Source of the DNA: Rhizocola hellebori
Lineage (GTDB): Bacteria > Actinomycetota > Actinomycetes > Mycobacteriales > Micromonosporaceae
Direction of reading: 5' to 3'
Length of the DNA stretch: 64,000 bases
Assembly (NCBI RefSeq): GCF_016862955.1
Contig: NZ_BONY01000042.1
Span: 20,724 to 84,723 of the forward strand
Shown here: piece by piece, positions 36,578 through 48,136 of the stretch
How positions within the stretch are numbered: position 1 is the first letter of the stretch
Layout: each line of letters starts with the position of its first letter
The notes under the pieces: model-generated
Databases searched by the model: none
What the model was told of the DNA's origin: nothing
The model's input: the letters and a program-made list of their open reading frames with translations, nothing else
Position numbers and translations under genes: made by a program

Positions 36578-39500
36578 ATGGGCGTGATTTCGGGCCAGGT
36601 GGTGGCCGCTACCAGCAAGCGTGCGATACCCGGGCTGGTGGTGGTGGCCACCGCGACGGCCACCCGCAGCACCGGTGGCCGGGTGCAGGGACGGCACAGA
36701 CGGCTCGGGTCGGTCTCCACCGACGCGCGGGGCCGATTCGTTCTCGACTACCCGGATGGGGTTTCCATCCCGGCCGAACCCGGCGCCGAAGCCGAGGAGA
36801 CCAGCTGGGACATCACGGTCACCGTGCTCGGGCCGAACACCGCGGACACGACCGTGCTCGCCACCGCGACGCGTTCCAATGCGGGGCCGCGCGAATCCTT
36901 CGTCATCCGCATCCCGGACGCGCAGCTTGAGGCGGCCGGCCTGCCGCCGCGCCGTCCGGTGCGAAAGGACAGACCCACCTCCCCCGATCTGGCCCAGCTC
37001 GCGGCCGGCAAGCGCAGCCGCCTGGTGGCGCAGCTGGAAACCAGGCGCATGTTGCGCACGGAGGTCGACGCGCGGCTGGAGACCTTCCTGTCCGGGCTGT
37101 CCGAGCCGAGCGCGCAGCGCCGGGTGCGTCCGGGCGAGACTGTTCAGGCCGCAACGGCGCGAGCCGTCTCCGACGGGGTGCCCGAGGTCGCCGCCAGCCG
37201 GGCGCAGGCCTCCGCCGTGATACCCGATGACGAGCTCGACCGGCTGCGAAGCCAATACGGGCCAGGCCTTTCCGACATCCCCGAGGCCGAATTGGGCAGG
37301 CGCGTCTACCCGCGCAAGCCCAAGCTCACCGCGCCGTTGGTGCGCATCGACCCGATGTGGTGGTGCCGCAAGCTGGTTCCGGTCAACGATTGTGTCAAGA
37401 TCCTCGTGCCCGAGGACGAAACCGTGCCCGAGCCGGACCCGCAGCCGGAGCCGGATCCGGGGCCGCAGCCGCCCCAGCCGGTGCCGGGCGAGATTTCCGA
37501 TCTGGTGCAGCGGCTCACCGCCACCATGACCTCCCCCGAGCAGAGCGTCCTTTACGGGGTAAGGCCGGGCGTCTCCGACGTGCAGGGGGCGGTGGACTCG
37601 CTTACGTTGCGCGGCGGGCCGGCCGACACCCCGGCCGTTTACGACTTCGCCAAGCTCACCATCGCCTTCGAGCCGGTGTGGCAGGAGCTGTTCGACACCA
37701 ACATGCTCGACACCGGCCGCCAGCTTTACGAGCAGTTCGTCGAGCTGGGGCTGGACCCCAACGCCTACCTGACCGAGTCCACCTTCACCGGGCCACACCT
37801 CAACCTCGACCTCAACCTCAGCGCGGGCAGCGCGACGGTGGTCAACCCGCCGCCCGCCGTCGCGGCCGCCTTCGAGATCACCGCGGCCGAATATGGCGCG
37901 CTGGTCGCCGCCGGGATGGATGTCAAGATCCAGGAGCTGGCCGACGTGGTCAACGGCGACATCACCGAGGAGGAGATCGAGGAGGCCATCCCGTTCGGCG
38001 GGCTCTTCGGGCTGGGCGACTGGGACGACGTGAAGAAATACATCGCCAATGCGCGGTCGCAGGGCGAACGGATGATCGAGTTCGCGCGCTCACAGCTGGC
38101 TCAGCCGGACGAGTTCGACCACATGCACTCGCTGCTGGCCGCGTTGAAGAGTCAGCTCAAGCAGCCCTACCGGTTCAACGTCTACGCCGCGGACGGGCAC
38201 GACCGCAGCGTGAACTTCGGTGTGGTGACCACCTTCCGGCAGAAGTGGACGCCTATCGCGTACCAAGTGGGAGAACTCGTCAAGACGGTGCCCATGGCGC
38301 CCAAGGAATCCCGCCGCTACAGCAAGAAACTGACCACCCGCGTCAACCGGGCCGAGCGGGAAGTGCTCAACAGCCTGGAAACCCGGCGCACCGAGAGCAG
38401 CGAGACCGCCCGCATCGAAACCGAAATCGTGCGCAAAGCACAGCAGAAGACCAACTTCGAGACCACGGCCAGTGGCGGCTTCAACATCGGGGTGGCCAAC
38501 GCGACCGGCACTGTGTCGGCCGGACACGATGCGGCGCAGGAATCCTCGGAGGCCAAGAAGGAGTTCCGCGAGTCGGTCTTCAAGGCCGCCGCCGAATACA
38601 AGGCCGAGCGAACACTCGAAGTCAATGTCTCGGACTACACCGAATTCGCCGGCGAGGAATTCGGCGAGATCTCCAACCCCAACGACGAGATCTCGGTGAC
38701 CTATCTGTTCTACCAGTTGCAGCGGCGCTACCGGATCGAGGAGAAGCTCTACAAGGTGCAGCCGGTGGTGCTGGTGGCACAGGAGTTCCCGAAACCGTCC
38801 ACAATAGACGAAGACTGGATCGTCTCCCACGACTGGATTCTGCGCCGGGTCATCCTCGACGACTCCTTCCTGCCCGCGATGAACTACCTCGCCAGCAAGG
38901 TGGTCGGCGACGAGATGGCGCTGCGCGAGCTTTACCAGAACGTGCAGCAGCAGCGGCGCGTCGTCGACGAGCTCAAGGAGGAGCTCGTCGCCACCCGCAA
39001 GCAGATGGAAAGGCGCTACCGCGCGCTGGAGAAGTCCATCAAGCGCCGCGCCGACGCCATCAACGCCGACGAGAACGAAGGCTTCATCGAAGAGGTGGCC
39101 GAAACCTTCTACGGTGAGGACGACGTTTCGCCCGAGGCGATGAAGGTGATGGAGGACGCCGCCCGCGACGCCTACGAGCGAGCGGTGAAGGCCGAACGCG
39201 ATGCGCTCGACCGGTTGCAGCGCGAGACCGGCAACCTCACCGAGCTGACCCAGACCTATGCCCAGCAACTCGGCGAGCACCTCAACCGCCGCGCGCAGAT
39301 CTCCCGCCTACAGGTGCACCTGAAGTCCAACATCGTGTACTACATGCAGGCGATCTGGGCCCACGAGCCACCGGACCAGCGCTACTTCCGGCTGCGCGAC
39401 GTGCAGGTGCCGCGGCTGGTCGGCACGAAGACCTACTCGATCGAGGTCGATCAGGACGCCATTCCGTTGCCGCCCACCTGGACCAAGCCACACAAGCTGG

Positions 39501-40078
39501 TGGCGAAGGTGGCGATCGACGCCGGCAACCTGCAGTACGACAAGCTGGGGGACGTGGCCGATCTGGACACGCTGTTGGGGTACAAGGGAAACTATATGAT
39601 TTTCCCGCTCAAGCAGGAGAACGCGCTCACCGACTACATGCTGACCCCTTACTACGACCCGTTCAGCGGGCTGCAGGATCCGGATCGGCTGGCCGACTGG
39701 ACATTGCACGAGTTCGCCGACTACGTCTGCTGCATCCGCAAGCACATGTCGAAGTCGAGGTTCGACCGGATCCTGCCGGGCCTCATCGAAACCTACCGGC
39801 GGCTAAGGGAACGGGCGGCCGACGACGGCGAGCTGGTGGTGCCCACCGATTCGCTTTACATCGAGGCGCTGCCGGGCGCGCATCCGATCCTGGAGGACTT
39901 CAAGCTCGTGCACCGGGCCATCGACATCAAGCAGGCGCAGGCGGACGCGCGTTCGGCCGAGCTGGAGAACGTGCGGCTGGCCGCCCGGCTGCTGGCCGGG
40001 GAGAACGAGGATCCCAACGTCGACAAGCGCATCATCATCGACGGGGCCACCCCGATCGTCGTGGACCCGGAGAGCTGA
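36578..40078 (+). CDS. large uncharacterised protein with N-terminal transthyretin-like and central coiled-coil regions
   Basis: 1166 aa from the ATG at 36578, with GGGAGAGG at 36562-36570. There is no signal peptide or TM helix. Residues 1-~110 look like a carboxypeptidase-regulatory/transthyretin-like beta domain (ISGQVVAATSKRAIPGLVVV ... GRFVLDYPDG). A Pro/Glu linker (PEPDPQPEPDPGPQPPQP) follows near 287-305. The middle (~560-700) contains KESRRYSKKLTTRVNRAERE, SSETARIETEIVRKA and a Gly-rich FETTASGGFNIGVANATG. A long coiled coil lies at ~790-920. The end has YIEALPGAHPILEDFKLVHR and a charged helix. No enzyme motif was recognised. The following gene starts 3 bases later, implying a two-gene system. 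Confidence 0.8.
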   Translation: MGVISGQVVAATSKRAIPGLVVVATATATRSTGGRVQGRHRRLGSVSTDARGRFVLDYPDGVSIPAEPGAEAEETSWDITVTVLGPNTADTTVLATATRSNAGPRESFVIRIPDAQLEAAGLPPRRPVRKDRPTSPDLAQLAAGKRSRLVAQLETRRMLRTEVDARLETFLSGLSEPSAQRRVRPGETVQAATARAVSDGVPEVAASRAQASAVIPDDELDRLRSQYGPGLSDIPEAELGRRVYPRKPKLTAPLVRIDPMWWCRKLVPVNDCVKILVPEDETVPEPDPQPEPDPGPQPPQPVPGEISDLVQRLTATMTSPEQSVLYGVRPGVSDVQGAVDSLTLRGGPADTPAVYDFAKLTIAFEPVWQELFDTNMLDTGRQLYEQFVELGLDPNAYLTESTFTGPHLNLDLNLSAGSATVVNPPPAVAAAFEITAAEYGALVAAGMDVKIQELADVVNGDITEEEIEEAIPFGGLFGLGDWDDVKKYIANARSQGERMIEFARSQLAQPDEFDHMHSLLAALKSQLKQPYRFNVYAADGHDRSVNFGVVTTFRQKWTPIAYQVGELVKTVPMAPKESRRYSKKLTTRVNRAEREVLNSLETRRTESSETARIETEIVRKAQQKTNFETTASGGFNIGVANATGTVSAGHDAAQESSEAKKEFRESVFKAAAEYKAERTLEVNVSDYTEFAGEEFGEISNPNDEISVTYLFYQLQRRYRIEEKLYKVQPVVLVAQEFPKPSTIDEDWIVSHDWILRRVILDDSFLPAMNYLASKVVGDEMALRELYQNVQQQRRVVDELKEELVATRKQMERRYRALEKSIKRRADAINADENEGFIEEVAETFYGEDDVSPEAMKVMEDAARDAYERAVKAERDALDRLQRETGNLTELTQTYAQQLGEHLNRRAQISRLQVHLKSNIVYYMQAIWAHEPPDQRYFRLRDVQVPRLVGTKTYSIEVDQDAIPLPPTWTKPHKLVAKVAIDAGNLQYDKLGDVADLDTLLGYKGNYMIFPLKQENALTDYMLTPYYDPFSGLQDPDRLADWTLHEFADYVCCIRKHMSKSRFDRILPGLIETYRRLRERAADDGELVVPTDSLYIEALPGAHPILEDFKLVHRAIDIKQAQADARSAELENVRLAARLLAGENEDPNVDKRIIIDGATPIVVDPES

Positions 40079-40081
40079 GCC

Positions 40082-41752
40082 GTGCCGGAGAAGCCGCAGG
40101 CGCCCGCGAGAAAGCGGGCCCTGCCGGAGAGCGCGACCGAGTGGGACACCCTGTTCCATGTGGTGAAAATGCGCTACGGCATGAAGCCGTCGGCCTTTTT
40201 CGAATATATGAACTACTACGAGGCCGACCTGTTCCCGATCCTTTCCAAGTACGGCCTCTGGCGCTGCCCCAACACGAAAGAGGAGTTGCTCAAGCAGTTC
40301 GACGCCACTATCGGGGTGTGGTACCAGGAGCGGCTGAAAAACCGGGCGGAGCAGAACGTCCACCGGGAACTGCCCGACGGCTCGTTGTACACCGGCCCGG
40401 CCGACGGCTATGACGACGCGGTCATCGAGAAGAAGTGGCAACGCTGGAACCGGACCCTGGACAACATCCGCGGCGGCGCGGCCGGCACCCTCGGCTATCT
40501 GGCGCTCGGCGACGCCGGCTCCGATGCCGGCGCCCTCGTGGATCAGATGGCCGGAGCGGTCTTCACCAACCGGCCCAGGCGACCGGCGCCCGAGCCGTAC
40601 AAGCCGACCCCGGCCTACATCGCCCCGGACACCCGAGGCACAGCGAACCGGGGCGTCACGATGCCGCCGGGAGTCACGGTCAGGCCCAACCGGGCCGCCA
40701 AACCCAAGCCCGCCAAGGAACCCGAGGCACCAGCCGGCCGCGGCTTCGTCACCATTCCCGATCCCTACCTCCAGGAGCGGCGGAAACCTGCGCCGGCGGA
40801 GACGCCGCGTAAGCCTGTTGGGCAAGGCAAGCCGGGCACGCCGGGCACGCCGAGCGAGCCGGTCGCGGCGCTGCCCACGCGTCCTGCCGCGCCGCCGGAA
40901 GAGACACTGCCCCAACCGAAGGCGAGCACGCCGCCGACAGCCAACTCGGGTCCGCCTCAGGTCACGCCGGTGCCGAAAGCGCCCGCGGCGGCGGCCAAGC
41001 CGGCGAAGCCGCCGCGCGGGCAGGGGCACGCGCCGGACGAGCACGTCAGGCGGTCCAGAGAGTATGTGGCATCCAAGAAGGGCCGGCTGGAGGACGCCGA
41101 CGACTCGCTTGCCACCGCGTTCCAGCGCACCGGCAAGGACAAGCCGAACATCATGCACTTGCGCTCCTCGGCCAACGAGATCGCGCTCATCGAACACCTG
41201 CTGTCGGCCGACTTCCGCGGGCCGGTGGTGCGCAAGGCCGACGGCAGCGTGGTACGCCTCACCGTGCAGAAAGTGGTTGCCCACAAGGCTGCGCAGGGCA
41301 CCCGTACCCCCGACTTCAGCATTGTCTACAGCGACGGCAGCCGCATCCTGATCGAGGCGACCTCAGTAACCTCCGCCCCGGCCCGCGGCAAGGAAGCCAA
41401 GGCGACCGGCAAGAACCTCTTCGGGCCCACCATGGAACGCGAGCCCACCCTGACGATGGTCGAGGGCCGGCTCGTGGACAAGGGGGTGGACACCACGGCG
41501 AAACGTTCGCAGCTGGCCTCGCCGCCAAGGGGGCAGACGGCGGGCGGCATGCTCGAGATCGGCATCATGTTCCCCAGCGCCAACAACGAGGCCTTGTGCA
41601 GGCAAGCCATGAACAACAAGGCGAGCACGCTGAGCGCGGTGACCCAGTCGGTCATGTTCCTGTTCCGCATAGCGCCGCAGCGCGGGCAGCAGGAACGCAA
41701 GGTAATCATCTTCGACCGCCAGCCCAACGGCTCCTACGTCGAACGGAACTGA
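40082..41752 (+). CDS. putative effector: N-terminal domain, Pro-rich linker, nuclease-like C-terminal domain
   Basis: 556 aa, GTG start 3 bases after the 1166-aa gene. Residues ~15-165 form a helical Trp/Tyr-rich domain ending in RGGAAGTLGYLALGDAGSDAG. Residues ~170-320 are Pro/Ala/Lys-rich and disordered. The C-terminal ~200 residues carry SSANEIALIEHLL, TPDFSIVY and RILIEATSV, a spacing like the E...D...ExT/ExK arrangement of PD-(D/E)XK nucleases. This modular shape (delivery part, linker, toxic tip) resembles polymorphic toxins or injected effectors. No immunity gene follows, because the convergent anti-sigma gene abuts at 41753. The nuclease reading is a hypothesis. Confidence 0.65.
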   Translation: MPEKPQAPARKRALPESATEWDTLFHVVKMRYGMKPSAFFEYMNYYEADLFPILSKYGLWRCPNTKEELLKQFDATIGVWYQERLKNRAEQNVHRELPDGSLYTGPADGYDDAVIEKKWQRWNRTLDNIRGGAAGTLGYLALGDAGSDAGALVDQMAGAVFTNRPRRPAPEPYKPTPAYIAPDTRGTANRGVTMPPGVTVRPNRAAKPKPAKEPEAPAGRGFVTIPDPYLQERRKPAPAETPRKPVGQGKPGTPGTPSEPVAALPTRPAAPPEETLPQPKASTPPTANSGPPQVTPVPKAPAAAAKPAKPPRGQGHAPDEHVRRSREYVASKKGRLEDADDSLATAFQRTGKDKPNIMHLRSSANEIALIEHLLSADFRGPVVRKADGSVVRLTVQKVVAHKAAQGTRTPDFSIVYSDGSRILIEATSVTSAPARGKEAKATGKNLFGPTMEREPTLTMVEGRLVDKGVDTTAKRSQLASPPRGQTAGGMLEIGIMFPSANNEALCRQAMNNKASTLSAVTQSVMFLFRIAPQRGQQERKVIIFDRQPNGSYVERN

Positions 41753-42913
41753 TCAGCCCAGCGGCCTGCTCGTGGTGACTAGACCTTCGCGGGTGAAGAC
41801 GGTGGTCGGCGTATAACCGACCACCTTCCTCACCCCCGTCGACAGTGGACGATCGGTGACCAGGGCGCAGAAGTATTCGCCCACAAGCTCCGCCGCCACC
41901 ACTGTCCCGTCTGCCAAGTGCATCTCGACCCGGGTCGCGTTCTCAGGCGCGCGCCCGAAGTAGAACATGTGCGGAACGGAGCCCGTGGCGCTGTAATCGA
42001 GCGGCTCCATCTGCGACCACGGCCTGTCGGTGGCCGTCAAGGCACCGACGCTAAGAACCGGATTCGGCCCTTGATCCGCCTTGCAGTCCGCGACCGTCCA
42101 GTCGCTGACGTAGGCCCGGAATTGGTACTCCGCCAAGTCGCGCGTGTAGATCAACCGCAGCCCGGTGACCGGGTGGCCGTTGTACTCGTCGGCGATCCAG
42201 CTGCGGCAGGTCTCGTCCAGGCTGGTGTCATCGCGGACGCCGCCGATGCTGGTGGGACGATCAGCGGTGGCTGTCGGGCCCAGCGGGCCGGAGGCGGTGA
42301 GCACCGCGCCGACGAGCGAGGCGTGCGGGTGCCAGAGGGCGAAGAGGTTGCCCACCACCTGCGCCTGCACAATGTCTCCGTTGGTCAGCCGGGCCGACAC
42401 GGCGGTGCTTCCCTTCGGCATGTCCCCGACCAGATAACTCAGCTCGCCGTAATGACCGAAGTACCGCAGGTTGTTATCGGGCAAGCCGAACGGGCTCTGG
42501 CCGCCGTCGAAGTAGATCGATCCCACCTTGACCGAGTCGCCCTCGCGCAGGCACTCCAGCAGGACTTCGCCATTGCTGAAGATGCGCGCCATGCGGCTGG
42601 GGCCCGCACCCATAGAGAAGATCCTCTCGGGACGCCGATGGCTTACGCTGTCGGGAAGTGCGGGCTGCAGCTGAGACCAGTGCCGCATACACTGCGCCGA
42701 AAGACTGTCCAATGCAGTCATATGGGTACCGTGCGAGCGTTGCCACCACGAGAAGCCCACCAGCATGACCACCACGATCAGCCCGGCCATCGCCGGCACC
42801 CAGAGCCCGCGCCGCCGCTGCGCGCGCCGCTCGATCTCGGTGAGCGCAACCGTCATCCGGTCGCCACTGAATGCGGCCGTGACCAACTCGTATACCTGCG
42901 TGTCTTCGGTCAC
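41753..42913 (-). CDS. membrane-anchored anti-sigma-like protein
   Basis: 386 aa, GTG start overlapping the sigma factor stop (GTGA). A short N-terminal cytosolic segment (EDTQVYELVTAAFSGDRMTV) is followed by one TM helix (VPAMAGLIVVVMLVGFSWW) at residues ~43-62 and a ~320-residue extracytoplasmic domain with several Cys and Trp residues and no recognised fold. Translational coupling to an ECF sigma gene plus this topology indicates an anti-sigma or sigma-associated sensor, although no zinc-binding ZAS motif is visible. Confidence 0.75.
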   Translation of the reverse strand: MTEDTQVYELVTAAFSGDRMTVALTEIERRAQRRRGLWVPAMAGLIVVVMLVGFSWWQRSHGTHMTALDSLSAQCMRHWSQLQPALPDSVSHRRPERIFSMGAGPSRMARIFSNGEVLLECLREGDSVKVGSIYFDGGQSPFGLPDNNLRYFGHYGELSYLVGDMPKGSTAVSARLTNGDIVQAQVVGNLFALWHPHASLVGAVLTASGPLGPTATADRPTSIGGVRDDTSLDETCRSWIADEYNGHPVTGLRLIYTRDLAEYQFRAYVSDWTVADCKADQGPNPVLSVGALTATDRPWSQMEPLDYSATGSVPHMFYFGRAPENATRVEMHLADGTVVAAELVGEYFCALVTDRPLSTGVRKVVGYTPTTVFTREGLVTTSRPLG

Positions 42914-43410
42914 CGCGCCGCCTTCCCCTCTGCGCCCGCGGGCTGTGCCGCCAATCCCAATCCGTTGCGCAGCGCCGCCAAAGCCCGATGCAGGTGCACG
43001 TGGACGGTCGCCGGGGCGATGCCCAAAATCTCGCCCACCTCGTCGATGGCGAACCCGCACAGCACGCGCAGCGCCACCACCTCGCGCTGGCGTCTGGGAA
43101 GTGCGAGCACCGCCGAGCGCATCTGGTCGGAGAGCCCGTTTTCGGCCACGTTTGCCGGAGGCTCGGGTGGAGCGTCGGAGAGCAACTCGCGTCGCCACCG
43201 CCGCCACCACGACCGGCGCACGTTGAGCGCGGTCAGCACCACCCATCCGGCCGGGTTCGGGTGCTCGCGCACCTTCGCCCAGCGGCTGTAGGCACGGGCG
43301 AAAGCCTCCGCGACCGCGTCCTCCGCTCCGGCCCGGTCGGCCGTGGCAGCCAGCACCGCCCGCAGGACGGCGTCCTTGCGGCTGAGATAGAAGTCTCCGA
43401 AGTCGACCAC
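42910..43410 (-). CDS. ECF RNA polymerase sigma factor
   Basis: 166 aa, GTG start preceded by GGAGAGG. Sigma-2 is seen in FGDFYLSRKDAVLRAVLAAT and AEDAVAEAFARAYSRW with NPAGWVVLTALNVRR. Sigma-4 spans ALPRRQREVVALRVLCGF and the helix-turn-helix IDEVGEILGIAPATVHVHLH. The C-terminus is an Ala-rich tail. It is co-transcribed with the membrane protein that overlaps it. Target promoters are unknown; the neighbouring effector-like genes are possible targets, but no promoter match was established. Confidence 0.92.
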   Translation of the reverse strand: MVDFGDFYLSRKDAVLRAVLAATADRAGAEDAVAEAFARAYSRWAKVREHPNPAGWVVLTALNVRRSWWRRWRRELLSDAPPEPPANVAENGLSDQMRSAVLALPRRQREVVALRVLCGFAIDEVGEILGIAPATVHVHLHRALAALRNGLGLAAQPAGAEGKAAR

Positions 43411-43496
43411 CGGCCGCCTCTCCGCTATGGGCTAACAACCCATCACGCTTTTGACGGCCGTCATCCTTTACACGTCAGGTAACGGTTCTATAACGC

Positions 43497-43528
43497 GTCC
43501 AGGCCGGCCCAATCGGGCCGGCCTGGAC
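43497..43528. terminator. perfect hairpin terminator after katG
   Basis: A 14-bp perfect stem (GTCCAGGCCGGCCC / GGGCCGGCCTGGAC) with loop AATC lies 18 bases after the katG stop. A TCTTTT run follows it on the plus strand, so it may work in both directions. Confidence 0.85.
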
Positions 43529-43546
43529 TCTTTTCCTGAATCGCAG

Positions 43547-46056
<2,510 letters not shown>

Positions 46057-46440
46057 ATGCGATCTCGGACCAAGGGTATGTGGTGGGGAACCGCCATCGA
46101 AGCACCCGACCCAGGTGCCCTGGCAAAGTTCTACTCCGAACTCCTCGGCTGGCCGATCGGGCACCAGGAGCCGGGAACAGCCATCCTCGCCGCTCCCGAA
46201 GGATCCATTTACATGGTATTCCAGCAAACGGCCGACTATCAGCGGCCGGTCTGGCCGCCGGTCGGCGGGGCCCAGCGCCCGATGATGCATCTCGATTTTC
46301 AGGTCGGCGACCTCGACTCGGCGGTCGCCGAGGCGATCGCGCTCGGCGCCACGCTCGCCTCGGCCCAGCCCCAAGACCACGTGCGGGTGCTCCTCGACCC
46401 CGCCGGGCATCCGTTCTGCCTCTGCCTCGACCAGGAGTAA
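46057..46440 (+). CDS. VOC (glyoxalase/bleomycin-resistance-like) family protein
   Basis: 127 aa from 46057; an ATG at 46078 giving MWWGTAIEAPDPG is an equally plausible start. A single VOC module with two beta-alpha-beta-beta-beta halves: APDPGALAKFYSELLGWPI, then MMHLDFQVGDLDSAVAEAIA and LDPAGHPFCLCLDQE, the usual closing motif. Substrate unknown; the family contains dioxygenases, isomerases and drug-binding proteins. Confidence 0.88.
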   Translation: MRSRTKGMWWGTAIEAPDPGALAKFYSELLGWPIGHQEPGTAILAAPEGSIYMVFQQTADYQRPVWPPVGGAQRPMMHLDFQVGDLDSAVAEAIALGATLASAQPQDHVRVLLDPAGHPFCLCLDQE

Positions 46441-46445
46441 GCCCA

Positions 46446-46479
46446 CTGTCCACTGTGGACGGCCGCAACCCGGTTGCGG
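46446..46479. terminator. two short stem-loops after the VOC gene
   Basis: GTCCA-CTG-TGGAC followed by CCGCAAC-CCG-GTTGCGG (46463-46479) lie between the VOC stop and the next start. They form a weak candidate terminator. Confidence 0.4.
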
Positions 46480-46508
46480 TGCTGCCGGGGGTGTGGGATG
46501 GTCCGGCC

Positions 46509-47087
46509 ATGGCGTTCTTCAGCAGCATCGCCTTTCACGGGGACTCCGAGCCGCAGCCCGAGCCCGCCCGCCCGGCGTGGATGAAGCCGGAAGATGTCCT
46601 CCCCAGCCTGGTCCCCGTCGAGCAGGTCCTGGTCCGCACCGAGGCGGTGGCGATAGCCCTCAGCGGGCTGTGGTGCTATCCCAGCGGCTTCGCCTTCGGC
46701 CTGCAGATCGTGCTGCGCGAGCCGGACCGGCGCGGCCGCCTGATGTCCAACCTGCACCACATGGCCGAGCCAGGCGAGCCGATTCCGCCGGAGATGCTGC
46801 GCCTGGGGCTGCAATTCGCCGACGGCGGCAAGGTGACCAACCTTCCCGGCCGGGCCCATCCCTGGCATGCCGAGCCGGTAGGGCCGATCATGCTTGCCGA
46901 GGGCGGCGGGGGCGGCAACCGCGGCTACAGCCTCCAGCATTGGGTGTGGCCGCTGCCGCCACCGGGTCCGCTGACCTTTGTCTGCGAGTGGCCTCATTTC
47001 CAGATTGGACAGACCGAAACCTCCATCGACGCAGAGGTGGTTATCGACGCCGCCGCCCGCGCCGTCGTTCTCTGGCCCGACCGGTAA
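46509..47087 (+). CDS. hypothetical protein
   Basis: 192 aa from the ATG at 46509. It is soluble, Pro- and Trp-rich, with a beta-rich pattern: VAIALSGLWCYPSGFAFGLQ, LRLGLQFADGGKVTNL, GGGNRGYSLQHWVWPLPPPG and ETSIDAEVVIDAA. These segments recur in actinobacterial hypothetical proteins, but I recognise no functional family. No signal peptide is seen. The MauE-type gene follows 27 bases later on the same strand. Confidence 0.75.
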   Translation: MAFFSSIAFHGDSEPQPEPARPAWMKPEDVLPSLVPVEQVLVRTEAVAIALSGLWCYPSGFAFGLQIVLREPDRRGRLMSNLHHMAEPGEPIPPEMLRLGLQFADGGKVTNLPGRAHPWHAEPVGPIMLAEGGGGGNRGYSLQHWVWPLPPPGPLTFVCEWPHFQIGQTETSIDAEVVIDAAARAVVLWPDR

Positions 47088-47114
47088 CGCACGCCGACTC
47101 GCTACGATGGTGCG

Positions 47115-47642
47115 GTGACGGCTCTCCTGGTTTTCACGCAATGGCTGATCGGCGCGACCTTCCTGCTGTCGGCACTGTCCAAAGTGGGCAGTGCGACCTC
47201 GCTGCGCCTGTTCGCCGAAACCCTTGTCCAGCTGCGCCTTTTTCGCGCGGGCCGGCCTTCGAGGGTCGCCGCGGCGGCGATCGGGCTCGTCGAGGCGCTG
47301 GTCGCCATCGTCCTGGTGCCCCTGAGCACAGCCGTCACCCGGCTGGGGTTCCTGCTGGCGATAGGTCTCCTGGCCGCCTTCAGCGCGGTGATCCTTCGAT
47401 CGTTGCGCCGCCGCGAGCAGGTCGCCTGCCGCTGCTTCGGCGGCTCCGCTCCCGCCGCCTTCAGCGCTGTCCACCTGGTGCGCAACACCGGCCTGCTCGC
47501 AGCTGCCGTGACCGGTGCATTGGCCGCAGGTCAGCCCTCCGCACCGTGGGAGGTATGGGTGATCGCGGCCTTGGCCGGCGCGATCTGCGCCTTCATCATC
47601 AGCCGCCTCGACGACGTCGTCAGCCTCTTCAAAACCGCCTAG
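47115..47642 (+). CDS. MauE/DoxX-like membrane protein
   Basis: 175 aa, GTG start. Four hydrophobic segments and a conserved REQVACRCFGGS motif between TM3 and TM4 match the MauE domain, whose founding member is needed for methylamine dehydrogenase maturation and probably handles disulfides. The usual thioredoxin/TlpA-like partner is not nearby. The 3' end overlaps the end of the convergent immunity-like gene by four bases. Confidence 0.8.
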   Translation: MTALLVFTQWLIGATFLLSALSKVGSATSLRLFAETLVQLRLFRAGRPSRVAAAAIGLVEALVAIVLVPLSTAVTRLGFLLAIGLLAAFSAVILRSLRRREQVACRCFGGSAPAAFSAVHLVRNTGLLAAAVTGALAAGQPSAPWEVWVIAALAGAICAFIISRLDDVVSLFKTA

Positions 47643-48136
47643 TTTTCGGTGTCGCGGGCGTGTTTCCAGGCGGCTCGCCGTGCCGCGACGATCTCCGGCG
47701 CGTCGTAGGAGTAGTAGACGTCCCCGATCGGTTTGGGGCCTTCCGGATCGCGGTTCTGGTCCCAGAGCGTGAAGTGGCTGTGGTGGTCGATCTCGGCCCA
47801 GTAGAGGCCACCGGCGATCACGTAGTGGTCGGGCGACCCCTCCTTGAGAAAGAACAGGTGGTTCTCGAACCATATGCGCTGGCCGAGATGGGCCTCCATC
47901 TGCGACCTTTCCTCATCGGTGCTTACCCTAAGGGCGAGCGAATCCCACCCGGTCGACAGGCAGATCCGCTGAACGTTGGTGAACAGCAGCTCGAGGGAGG
48001 GACCGGGGTCGGCCGGGGGATCCCTGAACTCCCGGCCTCCCCGCAGGAGCATCCAGTGGTGGCCGAGCTCCCATCGAATCAGGTTGAAGTGCCTGTCGTC
48101 GATGAGTGGCAACGCGCCTGGCAACCTGCTCGTCAT
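47639..48136 (-). CDS. putative immunity protein for the RHS toxin
   Basis: 165 aa, ATG overlapping the RHS stop codon (ATGA). It is soluble, acidic and aromatic-rich (RHFNLIRWELGHHWMLL, YWAEIDHHSHFTLWDQN), with no family recognised by eye. A small gene coupled directly behind an RHS toxin with a variable C-terminal tip is the classic position of the cognate immunity gene. The assignment rests on position, not homology. Confidence 0.7.
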   Translation of the reverse strand: MTSRLPGALPLIDDRHFNLIRWELGHHWMLLRGGREFRDPPADPGPSLELLFTNVQRICLSTGWDSLALRVSTDEERSQMEAHLGQRIWFENHLFFLKEGSPDHYVIAGGLYWAEIDHHSHFTLWDQNRDPEGPKPIGDVYYSYDAPEIVAARRAAWKHARDTEN

